A DNA stretch of 64,000 nucleotides from Streptomyces sp. ISL-96 (GCF_018614035.1 NZ_JAGGPA010000011.1:124001-188000); one strand, 5' to 3'. Shown: positions 50,316-59,598, counted from the first letter of the stretch. Notes: a model not told the origin generated them from the sequence alone. Translations and numbers: made by a program.

Positions 50316-50819
50316 TCAGTAGTCGATGCGGTCGGATTTGGCCAGCCACGCGTCGAACGGCGCCGTACGGTTCGGCAGGTCCAGCTGCTCCACCGGCATC
50401 GGCCACATCGACGCGGGCTGCTTCTCGAACAGGTCGTAGAACTTGCGGTCGTCGAAACCGGCCACCGCGGCATCGTGCCGATCAGCGGCGTAGATGATCC
50501 GGTCGAATCGCGCCCACAGCGCGGAGGAAAGGCACATCGGACACGGCTCGCACGAGGTGATCAGGACGCAGCCCTCGAGCGAGAAGGTGTCCAGTTTCTT
50601 GCAGGCTCCGCGCATCGCGCTCACCTCGGCGTGCGCCGTCGGGTCCAGGGTCGCGGTGACCTGGTTGTTCCCGATCGCGACAACCTCGCCGCCCTTGGCG
50701 ACCAGTGCGCCGAACGGACCACCGCCGTTCGTCACGCTGTTGGTGGCCAAGCTGATCGCCTGTTCCATCCAGGCGCGGCTGAGCTCCTGGATGCTCGTCT
50801 CTTGGGTGTTCGCGGTCAC
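50316..50819 (-). CDS. Nucleoside deaminase, guanine deaminase type
   Basis: The 167-residue protein has the cytidine deaminase-like zinc site: TAHAEVSAM and CEPCPMCLS (His, Cys, Cys ligands and proton-shuttling Glu). The C-terminal part, VAGFDDRKFYDLF, resembles B. subtilis GuaD, which converts guanine to xanthine. The GTG at 50819 is chosen because AGGAG lies five bases upstream; the ORF continues to 50870 without a better site. It lies between two gene remnants, one a xanthine dehydrogenase fragment, so it is probably the surviving part of a purine catabolism locus. Confidence 0.85.
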   Translation of the reverse strand: MTANTQETSIQELSRAWMEQAISLATNSVTNGGGPFGALVAKGGEVVAIGNNQVTATLDPTAHAEVSAMRGACKKLDTFSLEGCVLITSCEPCPMCLSSALWARFDRIIYAADRHDAAVAGFDDRKFYDLFEKQPASMWPMPVEQLDLPNRTAPFDAWLAKSDRIDY

Positions 50820-50947
50820 GGTCACTCCTTCTTCGAAGACGGTGGGGGCTCCCCGGATTCGGGGCAACAACTGGGGTCCGCGGATGCCGCCTTGAGATCA
50901 GCACTCAATCAGCGCAGAAATCCGCACGGCCGGCGACCCGCGTAAGA

Positions 50948-51337
50948 TCATCGCGGCACGACGCCGGCAATGTGCTCCTGTGCCACCGGGGTGTGGGTCA
51001 GGTCCAGCCCCGTCGCATTGCGGATGGCGTTCACGACCGCCGGAGTGGCCGAAATGGTGGGCGGTTCGCCGACACCACGCACACCGTACGGCGCGTGCGG
51101 GTCACCCATATCGATGGCATTCACCGTCATCGGCAGCATGTCCACGATCGTCGGGATCAAGTAGTCCGTGCACGACGGGAGATCAGGCCAGGTGATCTCA
51201 GTATGCCGACCGGAAAACTTCTCAGTCACGACTTTCCCTTCGGTCGGCAAGAAGTCAGGAGGATCAAGCAGAGCAGTCGAACGACGGCCTTTGCGGCCAC
51301 CGCTTCCTTGCGACTTGTGTGAGGAGTACACAGCCAC
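50948..51337 (-). pseudogene. Xanthine dehydrogenase large-subunit C-terminal remnant
   Basis: The last ~90 codons encode the C-terminal end of a molybdopterin-binding xanthine dehydrogenase: DLPSCTDYLIPT, DPHAPYGVRGVGEPPTISATPAVVNAIRNATG, as in XdhA/CoxL-type proteins of about 750 residues. The rest of the gene, including the molybdopterin-binding motifs, is absent, and the 5' end runs into unrelated sequence with no ribosome binding site. It is 128 bases upstream of the guanine deaminase gene on the same strand, consistent with a former xanthine-forming and xanthine-oxidising pair. Confidence 0.75.
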
Positions 51338-51633
51338 GCGAGTGGAGCCAGCTAGGAGTGGAAGACATGAAGGCTGAGGCCGACTCTTCGTAGACTTCTA
51401 CAAGAGCCGGTCAGACCTGCGGCGTTGGTCAACGCCCAGCACTCCCGTAGTAGTTCCTGATACGGATCGTGCACCGCCGGCCGAACCCCCGCACCGGCCG
51501 GCCGCCCCAGCACCACCCACCCGATCGTCAAATACCGGGGCCCGGCCGGCCCGGTGGGGAAGGTAACGGTCGATGAGGTCGGCGGCCGGTACGCCCCGCA
51601 GCGTCGGGCAGGGCTCCTTCAGCGAAGTCCGGC
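51338..51633. other. Non-coding stretch with no supportable gene
   Basis: This 296-base gap lies between the xanthine dehydrogenase remnant and the amidohydrolase. Short open frames exist on the minus strand, but none has a start with a ribosome binding site or a recognisable family. It may be more decayed DNA from the same event. Confidence 0.5.
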
Positions 51634-52893
51634 TCAGTCGAGATTGCCCAGCTTGCCGAGGTCCTTGCACATCACGCCGTCCTTCATGACGAGCAGGATG
51701 TTGGCGGGCGCGGTGAGAGCCGCGATGTCGGTCAGCGGGTTCCCGCGGGCCACGACGACGTCGGCGCGCTTGCCCGCCTCCAGCGTGCCGATCTCGTGCG
51801 CCAGGCCGAGGAGTTCGGCGGCCTCACTCGTCCCGGCGCGGATCGCACCCATCGGCGTCATTCCGCAGTCGACGAGGTACTCCAGCTCCCGCAGGTTCGT
51901 GCCGTGTTCCGCGATGCCGCAGTCGGTTCCCATGGCGACACGGACGCCCCGCGCGACAGCGTGCGGGATGTGCCGGCGGGCGACGGCCTGCCAGTGCTTC
52001 TTCTTCTCGTACGCCCAGGCTGCCACCTTCTGCGGGTCGGGGTCGGTGTTCACGGTGGTGAGCGTCGGCACGAGAAACGTGCCGCGCTCCAGCATCAGGT
52101 CGATCGCCTCGTCGTCGATCGCGTAGCCGTGCTCGACGCTGGCGACTCCGGCGCGTACGGCATTGAGAATGCCGCCGCGGCCCTGGGCGTGCGCGGCCAC
52201 CTTCGTGCCCCGGTGGCCTGCCGCGACCTCGGTGATCGTACGGATCTCGTCCTCCAGGAAACCGTCGTCGTCCGGATGGTCGGTCGGGCTCCACACGCCG
52301 CCGGTGGCCGCGACCTTCACGCAGTCGGCGCCCTTGCGGAGCACCTCGCGCACGGCCCTGCGGCATTCGGTGGGACCGTCGGCGAGGCGGCCCATGACGG
52401 GGTCGTTCTCGCCGTTGTCGGTGGCCGCCCGGAAGTCGCCGTGGCCACCGGTGGGGGTGAGCATGGCGATGGCGACCAGCAGGCGCGGCCCGGCGAGCAG
52501 CCCCGACTCGACGGCCTCCCGGTGGCCGGCGTCCGCGCCACCGAGGTCGCGGGCGGTGGTGACGCCCGCGTCGAGGGTGAGCTTCATACGCGGCGCGGCG
52601 AGAAAGGTCCGCAGCGAGACGGGCATCGCGGCGACCTCGGCGTGGGTGAGGGCTCCGCCGGGCGCCGCCATGTGCACGTGGCAGTCGATGAACCCGGGCA
52701 GGATCGCGTTCCCCTGTACGTCGATACGCCGCGCCGGGGCGGGCAGTGCGGGCAGGCGCAGCCCCCCCGACGGTCCCGCCCAGCGGATGAGCCCGTCCTC
52801 GATGAGCACCGCTCCGTCCGCGACCGGCTCGCCACCGGTGCCGTCGATGAGCAGTCCGTTGTGGAGGAGTACGGGGGTGCTGGGGCCGGTCAT
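51634..52893 (-). CDS. Amidohydrolase family protein (prolidase/imidazolonepropionase-like)
   Basis: The 419-residue protein has the amidohydrolase metal site HxH in ILPGFIDCHVHMAAP (~60), further ligands in AHAQGRGGI and VEHGYAID, and the TDCGIAEHGTN segment (Asp). It belongs to the same branch as the truncated gene at the left edge, which shares the LIDGxGG, LPGxIDxHVH and GGHG patterns. These enzymes cleave Xaa-Pro or related amide bonds. The ATG at 52893 has AAGGA eight bases upstream; the longer ORF to 53043 overlaps the promoter of the divergent glutathione peroxidase gene. Confidence 0.85.
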   Translation of the reverse strand: MTGPSTPVLLHNGLLIDGTGGEPVADGAVLIEDGLIRWAGPSGGLRLPALPAPARRIDVQGNAILPGFIDCHVHMAAPGGALTHAEVAAMPVSLRTFLAAPRMKLTLDAGVTTARDLGGADAGHREAVESGLLAGPRLLVAIAMLTPTGGHGDFRAATDNGENDPVMGRLADGPTECRRAVREVLRKGADCVKVAATGGVWSPTDHPDDDGFLEDEIRTITEVAAGHRGTKVAAHAQGRGGILNAVRAGVASVEHGYAIDDEAIDLMLERGTFLVPTLTTVNTDPDPQKVAAWAYEKKKHWQAVARRHIPHAVARGVRVAMGTDCGIAEHGTNLRELEYLVDCGMTPMGAIRAGTSEAAELLGLAHEIGTLEAGKRADVVVARGNPLTDIAALTAPANILLVMKDGVMCKDLGKLGNLD

Positions 52894-53054
52894 GGCGCGA
52901 TTCCTTCCCAGGAGTGGTGCGTGCACCACCACACGGTGGTGTAACCGTCCTCGGCCGGAACCTCGGTGCCCTTGAGCGGGCGAAGGTCTGAAACAGTACG
53001 AACCAGTGACCGACCGGCGGCCGGACCGGCCGCCCATAGCCATAGGAGACGGCG

Positions 53055-53546
53055 ATGAGCCTGTACGACATCCCCCTGCGCACCCTGACCGGCGAGCCGA
53101 CCACCCTGGCGGCCTACGAGGGCAAGGCGGTGCTGGTGGTGAACGTCGCGTCCAAGTGCGGGCTGACCCCGCAGTACGCCGGCCTGGAGCGGCTCCAGCA
53201 GACGTACGGGGACCGGGGCTTCACGGTGCTCGGTGTGCCGTGCAACCAGTTCGCGGGCCAGGAGCCGGGCAGCGCGGAGGAGATCGGCACGTTCTGCTCG
53301 GCGAGCTACGGCGTGACGTTCCCGCTGCTGGAGAAGATCGAGGTCAACGGTGATCACCGGCACCCGCTGTACGTCGAACTGACCTCGGCGAAGGACGAGG
53401 CCGGCGAGGCCGGGGACGTCCAGTGGAACTTCGAGAAGTTCCTGGTGAGCGCGAAGGGCGAGGTCGTCGGCCGGTTCCGCCCGCGCGTCGAGCCGGAGGC
53501 CCCGGAGGTCGTGGCGGCCATCGAGGCGCAGCTGCCCTCCGCCTGA
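53055..53546 (+). CDS. Glutathione peroxidase family protein
   Basis: The 163-residue protein carries the peroxidase motif NVASKCGLTPQY with the peroxidatic Cys in place of selenocysteine, GVPCNQFAGQEPGS with the resolving Cys and Gln, and WNFEKFLV with the catalytic Trp-Asn. Actinobacterial members usually reduce peroxides with thioredoxin instead of glutathione. AGGAG lies seven bases before the ATG. It is followed by a strong shared terminator. Confidence 0.92.
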   Translation: MSLYDIPLRTLTGEPTTLAAYEGKAVLVVNVASKCGLTPQYAGLERLQQTYGDRGFTVLGVPCNQFAGQEPGSAEEIGTFCSASYGVTFPLLEKIEVNGDHRHPLYVELTSAKDEAGEAGDVQWNFEKFLVSAKGEVVGRFRPRVEPEAPEVVAAIEAQLPSA

Positions 53547-53561
53547 CGGCACGGACACGCG

Positions 53562-53598
53562 AAGGCGCCGTCCCTCTTGTGCAGGGGGACGGCGCCTT
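53562..53598. terminator. Bidirectional terminator between gpx and acyl-CoA dehydrogenase
   Basis: A perfect 13-base stem, AAGGCGCCGTCCC (53562-53574) with GGGACGGCGCCTT (53586-53598), and an 11-base loop lies between two converging genes and can serve both strands. Confidence 0.88.
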
Positions 53599-53628
53599 CC
53601 GACGTCGACGGGCTGTCGGGCTAACGGG

Positions 53629-54855
53629 CTAACGGATCGGCATGCCCGACAGTGTGCGGGCGATCACCAGGCGCTGGATCTCACTGGTGCCTTCGAAGAT
53701 CGTGTAGATCGCGGCGTCGCGGTGCATGCGTTCCACCGGGTACTCGCGCGTGTAGCCGTTGCCGCCGAGGATCTGTATGGCCTGTGCGGTGACCTTCTTG
53801 GCCGTCTCGCTGGCGAACAGCTTGGACATCGAGCCCTCGGCCGAGGTGAACGGCTTGCCCGCGCTCGCCATCCAGGAGGCCCGCCAGACCAGCAGCCGCG
53901 CCGCGTCGATCTGGGTGCGCATGTCGGCGAGCTGGAAGGCGACGCCCTGGTTGTCGATGATCGGCCGGCCGAACTGCTCGCGCGTCCTGGCGTAGTCGAG
54001 TGCGACCTCGTACGCGGCGCGGGCGGTGCCCACCGCCATCGCGCCGACGGCCGGGCGTGATGCCTCGAAGGTGGCCATCGCGGCGTTCTTCACGCGCTCG
54101 CCGCCCTTCTGGACGCGCTCGCGGGCGCGGGCGAGACGCGCGTCGAGCTTGTCCTTTCCGCCGAGCAGGCAGTGGCCGGGGACGCGGACGTTCTCCAGGA
54201 CGACCTCGGCGGTGTGCGAGGCGCGGATGCCGTGCTTCTTGAACTTCTGGCCCTGGGAGAGGCCGGGCGTATTCGGCGGGACGATGAAGGAGGCGTGGCC
54301 CTTGGAGCCGAGGTCGGGGTCGACGAGGGCGACGACGACATGGACGTTGGCGATGCCGCCGTTGGTCGCCCAGGTCTTCGTGCCGTTCAGCACCCACTCG
54401 TCCTTGGCCTCGTCGTATACGGCGCGGGTGCGCATCGCCGATACGTCGGAGCCTGCGTCGGGCTCGGAGGAGCAGAAGGCGGCGACTTTGACGTCGTTGG
54501 GGTCGCCGTACATCTGCGGGATCCAGGTGCCGATCTGCTCCTCGGTGCCGTTGGCGAGGACGCCGACGGCGGCCAGGCCCGTACCGACGATGGACAGGGC
54601 GATCCCCGCGTCGCCCCAGAACAGCTCCTCCATCGCCATCGGGATGCCGAGGCCCGTGGGGTCGAAGAACTGCTGGGCGTAGAAGTCGAGGGAGTAGATG
54701 CCGAGCTTGGCCGCCTCCTGAATGACGGGCCAGGGCGTCTCCTCGCGCTCGTCCCATTCGGCGGCGGCCGGGCGCATCACGTCGGCGGCGAACCCGTGGA
54801 TCCAGTCGCGGACCTGCTTCTGGTCGTCGTTGAGTTCGAGCGTGAACTCGGCCAT
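53629..54855 (-). CDS. Acyl-CoA dehydrogenase
   Basis: The 408-residue protein has the acyl-CoA dehydrogenase fold: [15 protein letters not shown] (acyl-CoA binding), [12 protein letters not shown], the FAD-binding [10 protein letters not shown] and [21 protein letters not shown], and the catalytic Glu in [15 protein letters not shown]. It oxidises acyl-CoA to the 2-enoyl-CoA. It diverges from a TetR gene across a palindromic operator and is probably controlled by that repressor, whose ligand might be an acyl-CoA. The stop is 30 bases from the shared terminator. Confidence 0.93.
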   Translation of the reverse strand: MAEFTLELNDDQKQVRDWIHGFAADVMRPAAAEWDEREETPWPVIQEAAKLGIYSLDFYAQQFFDPTGLGIPMAMEELFWGDAGIALSIVGTGLAAVGVLANGTEEQIGTWIPQMYGDPNDVKVAAFCSSEPDAGSDVSAMRTRAVYDEAKDEWVLNGTKTWATNGGIANVHVVVALVDPDLGSKGHASFIVPPNTPGLSQGQKFKKHGIRASHTAEVVLENVRVPGHCLLGGKDKLDARLARARERVQKGGERVKNAAMATFEASRPAVGAMAVGTARAAYEVALDYARTREQFGRPIIDNQGVAFQLADMRTQIDAARLLVWRASWMASAGKPFTSAEGSMSKLFASETAKKVTAQAIQILGGNGYTREYPVERMHRDAAIYTIFEGTSEIQRLVIARTLSGMPIR

Positions 54856-54879
54856 CGTCCCCTCCAGGCGTTACTTGCG

Positions 54880-54897
54880 GTAACAGAAGTCTGTTAC
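54880..54897. promoter_or_regulatory. TetR operator palindrome
   Basis: GTAACAGaagtCTGTTAC is a perfect 7-base inverted repeat with a 4-base centre, flanked by looser ACTT/AAGT arms. It lies 25 bases upstream of the acyl-CoA dehydrogenase ATG and ~100 bases upstream of the TetR start, where it could repress both. Confidence 0.7.
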
Positions 54898-54994
54898 TGG
54901 TAAGTAGCTCATGTCAACCGCGGCAACACGGCCGACGGTCATGGTGTTACGTTTCCCAGGCGTCACGGAATCGCTTTGGGCGGGGAGACACATC

Positions 54995-55642
54995 ATGGAA
55001 ACCACACAGCAGGACGCTCAGCAGCGCTCGGCTGCCGCGCGGCGGCGGCGGGAGCTGCTGGAGGCGGCGGACCGCGTGGTGCTGCGGGACGGGCCCCAGG
55101 CTTCCATGAACGCGATCGCCGCGGAGGCGGGGATCACCAAGCCGATCCTGTACCGGCACTTCGGGGACAAGGGCGGGCTGTACCGCGCGCTGGCCAAGCG
55201 CCACACCGATGCGCTGCTCTCGGCGCTGCGGGCGGCGCTGGACGCGCCCGCCGAGCGGCGGCAGCGGGTCGAGGCGACGCTGGACACGTACCTCGCGGCG
55301 ATCGAGGCGCTGCCCGAGGTGTACCGGTTCCTGATGCACCCCGCCGAGGACGCCCACCAGCCCGAGCAGGGCTTCGACGTCGGCCGCCACTCGGCTCCGC
55401 TGCTGCGGCGGCTCGGGGAGGAGCTGGCGATGGTGATAGCGGAGCGGGTGGACCTCGGTCCGGACAGCGAGCAGCTGGCGCGGGTGTGGGGGCATGGGAT
55501 CGTCGGCATGATGCACGCGGCGGGTGACTGGTGGCTGGGCGAACGCCCGTGCTCGCGCGAGCAGTTGGTGTCCAGCCTCGCAGACCTGCTCTGGGGCCGC
55601 CTGGCCGCCGCCGGCGACCGCGTGGACGGCCCCGGCTTCTAG
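54995..55642 (+). CDS. TetR-family transcriptional regulator
   Basis: The 215-residue protein has the TetR N-terminal DNA-binding domain (RRRELLEAADRVVL, MNAIAAEAGITKPILYRHFGDKGGLY) and a variable C-terminal ligand domain. The ATG at 54995 has GGGGAG eight bases upstream. Divergence from the acyl-CoA dehydrogenase gene over a palindrome suggests local control of acyl-CoA oxidation, as in FadR- or KstR-like systems. The ligand is unknown. It ends 41 bases before the peptide deformylase gene on the other strand. Confidence 0.9.
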   Translation: METTQQDAQQRSAAARRRRELLEAADRVVLRDGPQASMNAIAAEAGITKPILYRHFGDKGGLYRALAKRHTDALLSALRAALDAPAERRQRVEATLDTYLAAIEALPEVYRFLMHPAEDAHQPEQGFDVGRHSAPLLRRLGEELAMVIAERVDLGPDSEQLARVWGHGIVGMMHAAGDWWLGERPCSREQLVSSLADLLWGRLAAAGDRVDGPGF

Positions 55643-55683
55643 CCCCACCCCCGGACCAACACCGCCGCGCGGGCCTGTTCCGG

Positions 55684-56229
55684 CTACGCCCGGCCGCCCC
55701 ACGACGCCCGCCGCGCCGCCCGCAGGGCCTTCGCCCGGCGCCAGCCGGACAGCCGGTCCGTGTAGACCACCCCGCCCAAGTGGTCGCACTCGTGCTGCAG
55801 GCAGCGGGCGAAGAAGCCGGTGCCCTCGACGCGCACAGGATCGCCCGCCACCGACACCCCCTCCACCACCGCCCGGTCGAACCGCTCCGTGCCCGCCTCA
55901 ATACCCGGCAGGGACAGGCACCCCTCGGGACCGCGTACGGTAATGCCGTCGGCCTCGACCAGGCGTGGGTTGACGATGTGACCGACATGCCGGACATCTT
56001 CATCGTCCGGACAGTCGTAGACGAAGACACGCAGCGGTACGCCGACTTGATTGGCCGCGAGGCCAACCCCCTCGGCGGCGTACATCGTCGCGAACATGTC
56101 CTCGACGAGCCGGACCAGCGAGGGACCGAAGTCGCTCACCGTCTCGCAGGGCGCGTGCAGCGCCGGGTCGCCGAGCAGTGTCATGGGTCGTACGAGCCCG
56201 GAACTGCCGGGAATCGGGCGGTGTCGCAT
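55684..56229 (-). CDS. def: Peptide deformylase
   Basis: The 181-residue protein contains all three family motifs: GVGLAANQVG, EGCLSLPG and QHECDHLGG (HExxDH metal site). It removes the formyl group from nascent proteins. The ATG at 56229 follows the typical position; a longer ORF to 56274 lacks support. Streptomyces often carry several deformylases, and this is likely a paralogue. It diverges from murT. Confidence 0.93.
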   Translation of the reverse strand: MRHRPIPGSSGLVRPMTLLGDPALHAPCETVSDFGPSLVRLVEDMFATMYAAEGVGLAANQVGVPLRVFVYDCPDDEDVRHVGHIVNPRLVEADGITVRGPEGCLSLPGIEAGTERFDRAVVEGVSVAGDPVRVEGTGFFARCLQHECDHLGGVVYTDRLSGWRRAKALRAARRASWGGRA

Positions 56230-56390
56230 GGCGGCAAGCGTACGGGCAACCGGACGTTCCGCCGGGGGCCACAAACGCCCCGGCGGTGCCGGGGTGCGGG
56301 AGCCCGGCTGGATCTCGATAGGCTGAGCCCCGACGTTGACCGGTGGACCTGGGGCAAATGCGGCGCCGGATGCAAGGAGGATCAGTGACG

Positions 56391-57629
56391 ATGGCAGGCA
56401 ACACGGAGCCGTTGTCGCCGCGGGCCAAGCTGGCCGTGACGGCAGGCAAGGCCGCGGCGGCGGTGTCCCGCGCCGCGGGACGCGGCAGCGGATCCGTGAT
56501 CGGCGGCAAGGTGGCGCTCAAGCTCGACCCCGACCTGCTCGGGCGGCTCGCCCAGCATCTCGACGTCGTGCTTGTCTCCGCGACGAACGGCAAGACGACC
56601 ACGACCCGGCTCATCGCCGAGGCGCTGCGGGCCAGCGGCCCGGTCGTCTCCAACGCGCTCGGCGCCAACATGCCGGCGGGCATCACCTCCGCCCTGGCAG
56701 GCGGCTCGGACGCGAAGTACGGCGTGATCGAGGTCGACGAGAAGTACCTCGCCGGAGTCGCGCGCGATGTGACGCCGAAGGCGATCGCACTGCTCAACCT
56801 CTCCCGCGACCAGCTCGACCGCGCCGCCGAGACCCGGATGCTCGCCGAGAAGTGGCGCGAGGGCCTGTCCGGCACGAAGGCCGTCGTCATCGCGAACGCC
56901 GACGACCCGCTGATCGTCTGGGCCGCGTCGTCCTCGCCGAACGTGGTGTGGGTGGCGGCCGGCCAGGAGTGGAAGGACGACGCCTGGTCGTGCCCCTCCT
57001 GCGGCGGCGTCATGCAGCGGCCCGGCGACGACTGGTTCTGCGGCGAGTGCGGCTTCCGCCGCCCCTCCCCCAGCTGGGTGCTCAGCGGCGACCACGTCCT
57101 GGACCCGCACGGTTCGGCCTGGCCGATCCATCTCCAGCTGCCCGGCCGCGCCAACAAGGCGAACGCCGCCACCTCGGCCGCCGTCGCGGCCGTCTTCGGT
57201 GTGCCGCCGCAGGTGGCCCTGGAGCGGATGTACGAGGTCCAGGCTGTCGCCGGCCGCTACGACGTCGTCCAGTTCCAGGAGCGCGAGCTGCGACTGCTCC
57301 TCGCGAAGAACCCGGCGGGCTGGCTCGAAACGTTTTCTCTCATCAACCCGCCGCCCACGCCGGTGATCCTGGCCGTCAACGCGCGCGGTGCGGACGGCAC
57401 GGACACCTCCTGGCTGTGGGACGTCGACTACACCCGGCTGGCCGGCCACCCGATCTTCGTGCTCGGTGACCGCAAGCTGGACCTCGCGGTACGCCTCGAA
57501 GTCGCGAACCTGGACTTCCGGGTCTGCGAGACGCTCGACGAGGCCGTGCAGCTGGCGCCGCCCGGGCTGATCGAGACGATCGCCAACTACACCGCGTTCC
57601 AGGACCTGCGCCGCCGCGTCGGCAACTAG
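56391..57629 (+). CDS. murT: Lipid II isoglutaminyl synthase, Mur-ligase subunit MurT
   Basis: The 412-residue protein has a Mur ligase ATP motif SATNGKTTTTRL, a C4 zinc ribbon (CPSCGGVM and CGECGF, ~200-225), and the DUF1727 C-terminal domain with NARGADGTDTSWLWDVDY. With GatD it amidates the D-Glu of lipid II to D-iGln. AGGAGG lies 10 bases before the ATG at 56391 and also fits a GTG at 56385. It is followed by gatD 31 bases later. Confidence 0.95.
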   Translation: MAGNTEPLSPRAKLAVTAGKAAAAVSRAAGRGSGSVIGGKVALKLDPDLLGRLAQHLDVVLVSATNGKTTTTRLIAEALRASGPVVSNALGANMPAGITSALAGGSDAKYGVIEVDEKYLAGVARDVTPKAIALLNLSRDQLDRAAETRMLAEKWREGLSGTKAVVIANADDPLIVWAASSSPNVVWVAAGQEWKDDAWSCPSCGGVMQRPGDDWFCGECGFRRPSPSWVLSGDHVLDPHGSAWPIHLQLPGRANKANAATSAAVAAVFGVPPQVALERMYEVQAVAGRYDVVQFQERELRLLLAKNPAGWLETFSLINPPPTPVILAVNARGADGTDTSWLWDVDYTRLAGHPIFVLGDRKLDLAVRLEVANLDFRVCETLDEAVQLAPPGLIETIANYTAFQDLRRRVGN

Positions 57630-57660
57630 GCCCGCGTACACCGGAAAAGGACAAGCAAGC

Positions 57661-58389
57661 ATGAGCGACAACAGCCTGCGCCTGGTGTGGATCTACCCGG
57701 ACCTGCTGAGCACGTACGGCGACCAGGGCAACGCCCTCGTCGTCGAGCGCCGGGCCCGTCAGCGCGGTCTCGACGTGCACCGTGTCGACGTACGCAGCGA
57801 CCAGGCGATCCCCACTTCGGGCGACATCTACCTGATCGGCGGCGGCGAGGACCGGCCGCAGCGCCTCGCGGCCGAGCGGCTGCGCCGCGACGGCGGTCTG
57901 GAGCGTGCGGTCAGCAACGGCGCGATCGTCTTCTCGGTCTGCGCCGGATACCAGATCCTCGGCCACGAGTTCATCAACGACCTCGGCGAGCGCGAGCAGG
58001 GCCTCGGGCTGCTCGACGTGGTCAGCACGCGCGGCGAGGGCGAGCGGTGCGTCGGTGACGTCCTCGGGGACATCGACGACCGGCTGGGCCTGCCGCAGCT
58101 GACCGGGTTCGAGAACCACCAGGGCATCACCCATCTGGGCCCGACGGCGCGGCCGTTCGCGCGGGTGCAGATCGGCAAGGGCAACGGAACCGGTGACGGC
58201 ACGGAGGGCGCGTACAACGACACCGTCTTCGGTACGTACATGCACGGTCCCGTGCTCGCCCGCAACCCCCTCATCGCGGACCTGCTGCTGAAGCTGGCCC
58301 TCGATGTGAACGCGCTGCCGCCCACCGACGACCGGTGGTACGAGGCGCTGCGCGCCGAGCGCATCGCGTCCGCGACGCAGCCTGCCTGA
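57661..58389 (+). CDS. gatD: Lipid II isoglutaminyl synthase, glutaminase subunit GatD
   Basis: The 242-residue CobB/CobQ-like glutamine amidotransferase has the nucleophile Cys in FSVCAGYQILG (~96) and the His in TYMHGPVLARNP (~190). It supplies ammonia from glutamine to MurT. GGACAAGCAAGC lies between the genes with AAGGAC upstream of the ATG. The pair forms a two-gene operon. Confidence 0.95.
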   Translation: MSDNSLRLVWIYPDLLSTYGDQGNALVVERRARQRGLDVHRVDVRSDQAIPTSGDIYLIGGGEDRPQRLAAERLRRDGGLERAVSNGAIVFSVCAGYQILGHEFINDLGEREQGLGLLDVVSTRGEGERCVGDVLGDIDDRLGLPQLTGFENHQGITHLGPTARPFARVQIGKGNGTGDGTEGAYNDTVFGTYMHGPVLARNPLIADLLLKLALDVNALPPTDDRWYEALRAERIASATQPA

Positions 58390-58427
58390 CGGCCGGCCGA
58401 CGTCCAGCAGTCGGACTGCCGGTTCGG

Positions 58428-58459
58428 CCCCGTCACTCTGCGCGAGTAGGGTGACGGGG
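58428..58459. promoter_or_regulatory. Inverted repeat across the pfkA promoter region
   Basis: Arms CCCCGTCAC (58428-58436) and GTGACGGGG (58451-58459) are perfectly complementary with a 14-base centre that includes a -10-like TAGGGT (58447-58452). It could be a repressor site on the phosphofructokinase promoter or a terminator for murT-gatD. Confidence 0.5.
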
Positions 58460-58515
58460 ATCCAACCGGACGACGTGGTCCGGTCTCCGGCCCACGTTGC
58501 AAAGGTATTCCGGGC

Positions 58516-59541
58516 ATGCGCATTGGTGTACTCACTTCCGGCGGCGACTGCCCCGGCCTGAACGCCGTCATCCGTTCCGTCGTGCACCGCGCCGTCGTCG
58601 ATCACGGCGACGAGGTCATCGGCTTCCACGACGGGTGGAGGGGTCTGCTGGAATGCGACTACCGCAAGCTCGACCTTGACGCGGTAGGCGGCATCCTGGC
58701 CCGTGGCGGCACGATTCTCGGCTCTTCCAGGGTCCAGCCCGCGCATCTGCGCGACGGCGTCGAGAAGGCCCGCGGCCACGTCGCGGAGCTCGGGCTCGAC
58801 GCGATCATCCCGATCGGCGGCGAAGGCACGCTGAAGGCGGCGAATCTGCTGTCCGAGGCGGGGCTGCCGATCGTCGGCGTACCGAAGACCATCGACAACG
58901 ACATCGCCTCGACCGACGTCACCTTCGGGTTCGACACGGCGGTCGGGGTCGCGACCGAGGCCCTCGACCGGCTCAAGACCACCGCCGAATCACACCAGCG
59001 CGTGCTGATCGTCGAGGTCATGGGGCGGCACACCGGCTGGATCGCGCTGCACTCCGGAATGGCGGCCGGCGCGCACGCCATCGTCGTACCCGAGCGGCCC
59101 TTCGACATCGGTGAGCTGACCGAGCTGGTCGGCAAGCGCTTCTCGGCGGGCAAGCGGTTCGCGATCGTCGTGGTCGCCGAGGGCGCCAAGCCGCGCGAGG
59201 GCTCCATGGAGTTCGACGTGGGCGGCAAGGACATGTACGGGCACGAGCGCTTCGCGGGCGTCGCCAGGCAGCTGTCCATCGAGCTGGAGGAGCGCCTCGG
59301 CAAGGAGGCCCGCCCCGTCATCCTCGGGCACGTCCAGCGTGGCGGCACTCCGACGGCGTACGACCGCGTCCTCGCCACTCGCTTCGGCTGGCACGCGGTG
59401 GAGGCGGCGCACCGGGGTGAGTTCGGGATGATGACGGCGCTGCGCGGCACGGACATCGTGATGGTTCCGCTGGCCGAGGCCGTGGAGACGCTCAAGACGG
59501 TGCCCACCGAGCGGTACGCCGAGGCCGAGTGCGTGCTCTGA
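58516..59541 (+). CDS. pfkA: 6-phosphofructokinase
   Basis: The 341-residue protein has GGDCPGLNAVIR at the N-terminus, IGGEGTLKAA, the catalytic PKTIDNDI and a MGRHTGWIA substrate segment. It phosphorylates fructose 6-phosphate with ATP in glycolysis. The ATG follows a spacer of ~125 bases with the inverted repeat. The gene ends in a strong hairpin. Confidence 0.94.
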   Translation: MRIGVLTSGGDCPGLNAVIRSVVHRAVVDHGDEVIGFHDGWRGLLECDYRKLDLDAVGGILARGGTILGSSRVQPAHLRDGVEKARGHVAELGLDAIIPIGGEGTLKAANLLSEAGLPIVGVPKTIDNDIASTDVTFGFDTAVGVATEALDRLKTTAESHQRVLIVEVMGRHTGWIALHSGMAAGAHAIVVPERPFDIGELTELVGKRFSAGKRFAIVVVAEGAKPREGSMEFDVGGKDMYGHERFAGVARQLSIELEERLGKEARPVILGHVQRGGTPTAYDRVLATRFGWHAVEAAHRGEFGMMTALRGTDIVMVPLAEAVETLKTVPTERYAEAECVL

Positions 59542-59564
59542 TCAACTTGCTGCGGGTCTGAACT

Positions 59565-59598
59565 ACTGCCCCCGGCCGCGGACGCGGCCGGGGGCAGT
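59565..59598 (+). terminator. Terminator after pfkA
   Basis: A perfect 15-base stem (59565-59579 with 59584-59598) and loop GGAC lies just after the phosphofructokinase stop. It is GC-rich with a short T-containing tail. Confidence 0.88.

Noticed and set aside
51398..51670. 90-codon minus-strand frame as a gene
   Set aside because: No ribosome binding site or known family. It overlaps the end of the amidohydrolase gene and lies in a decayed patch.
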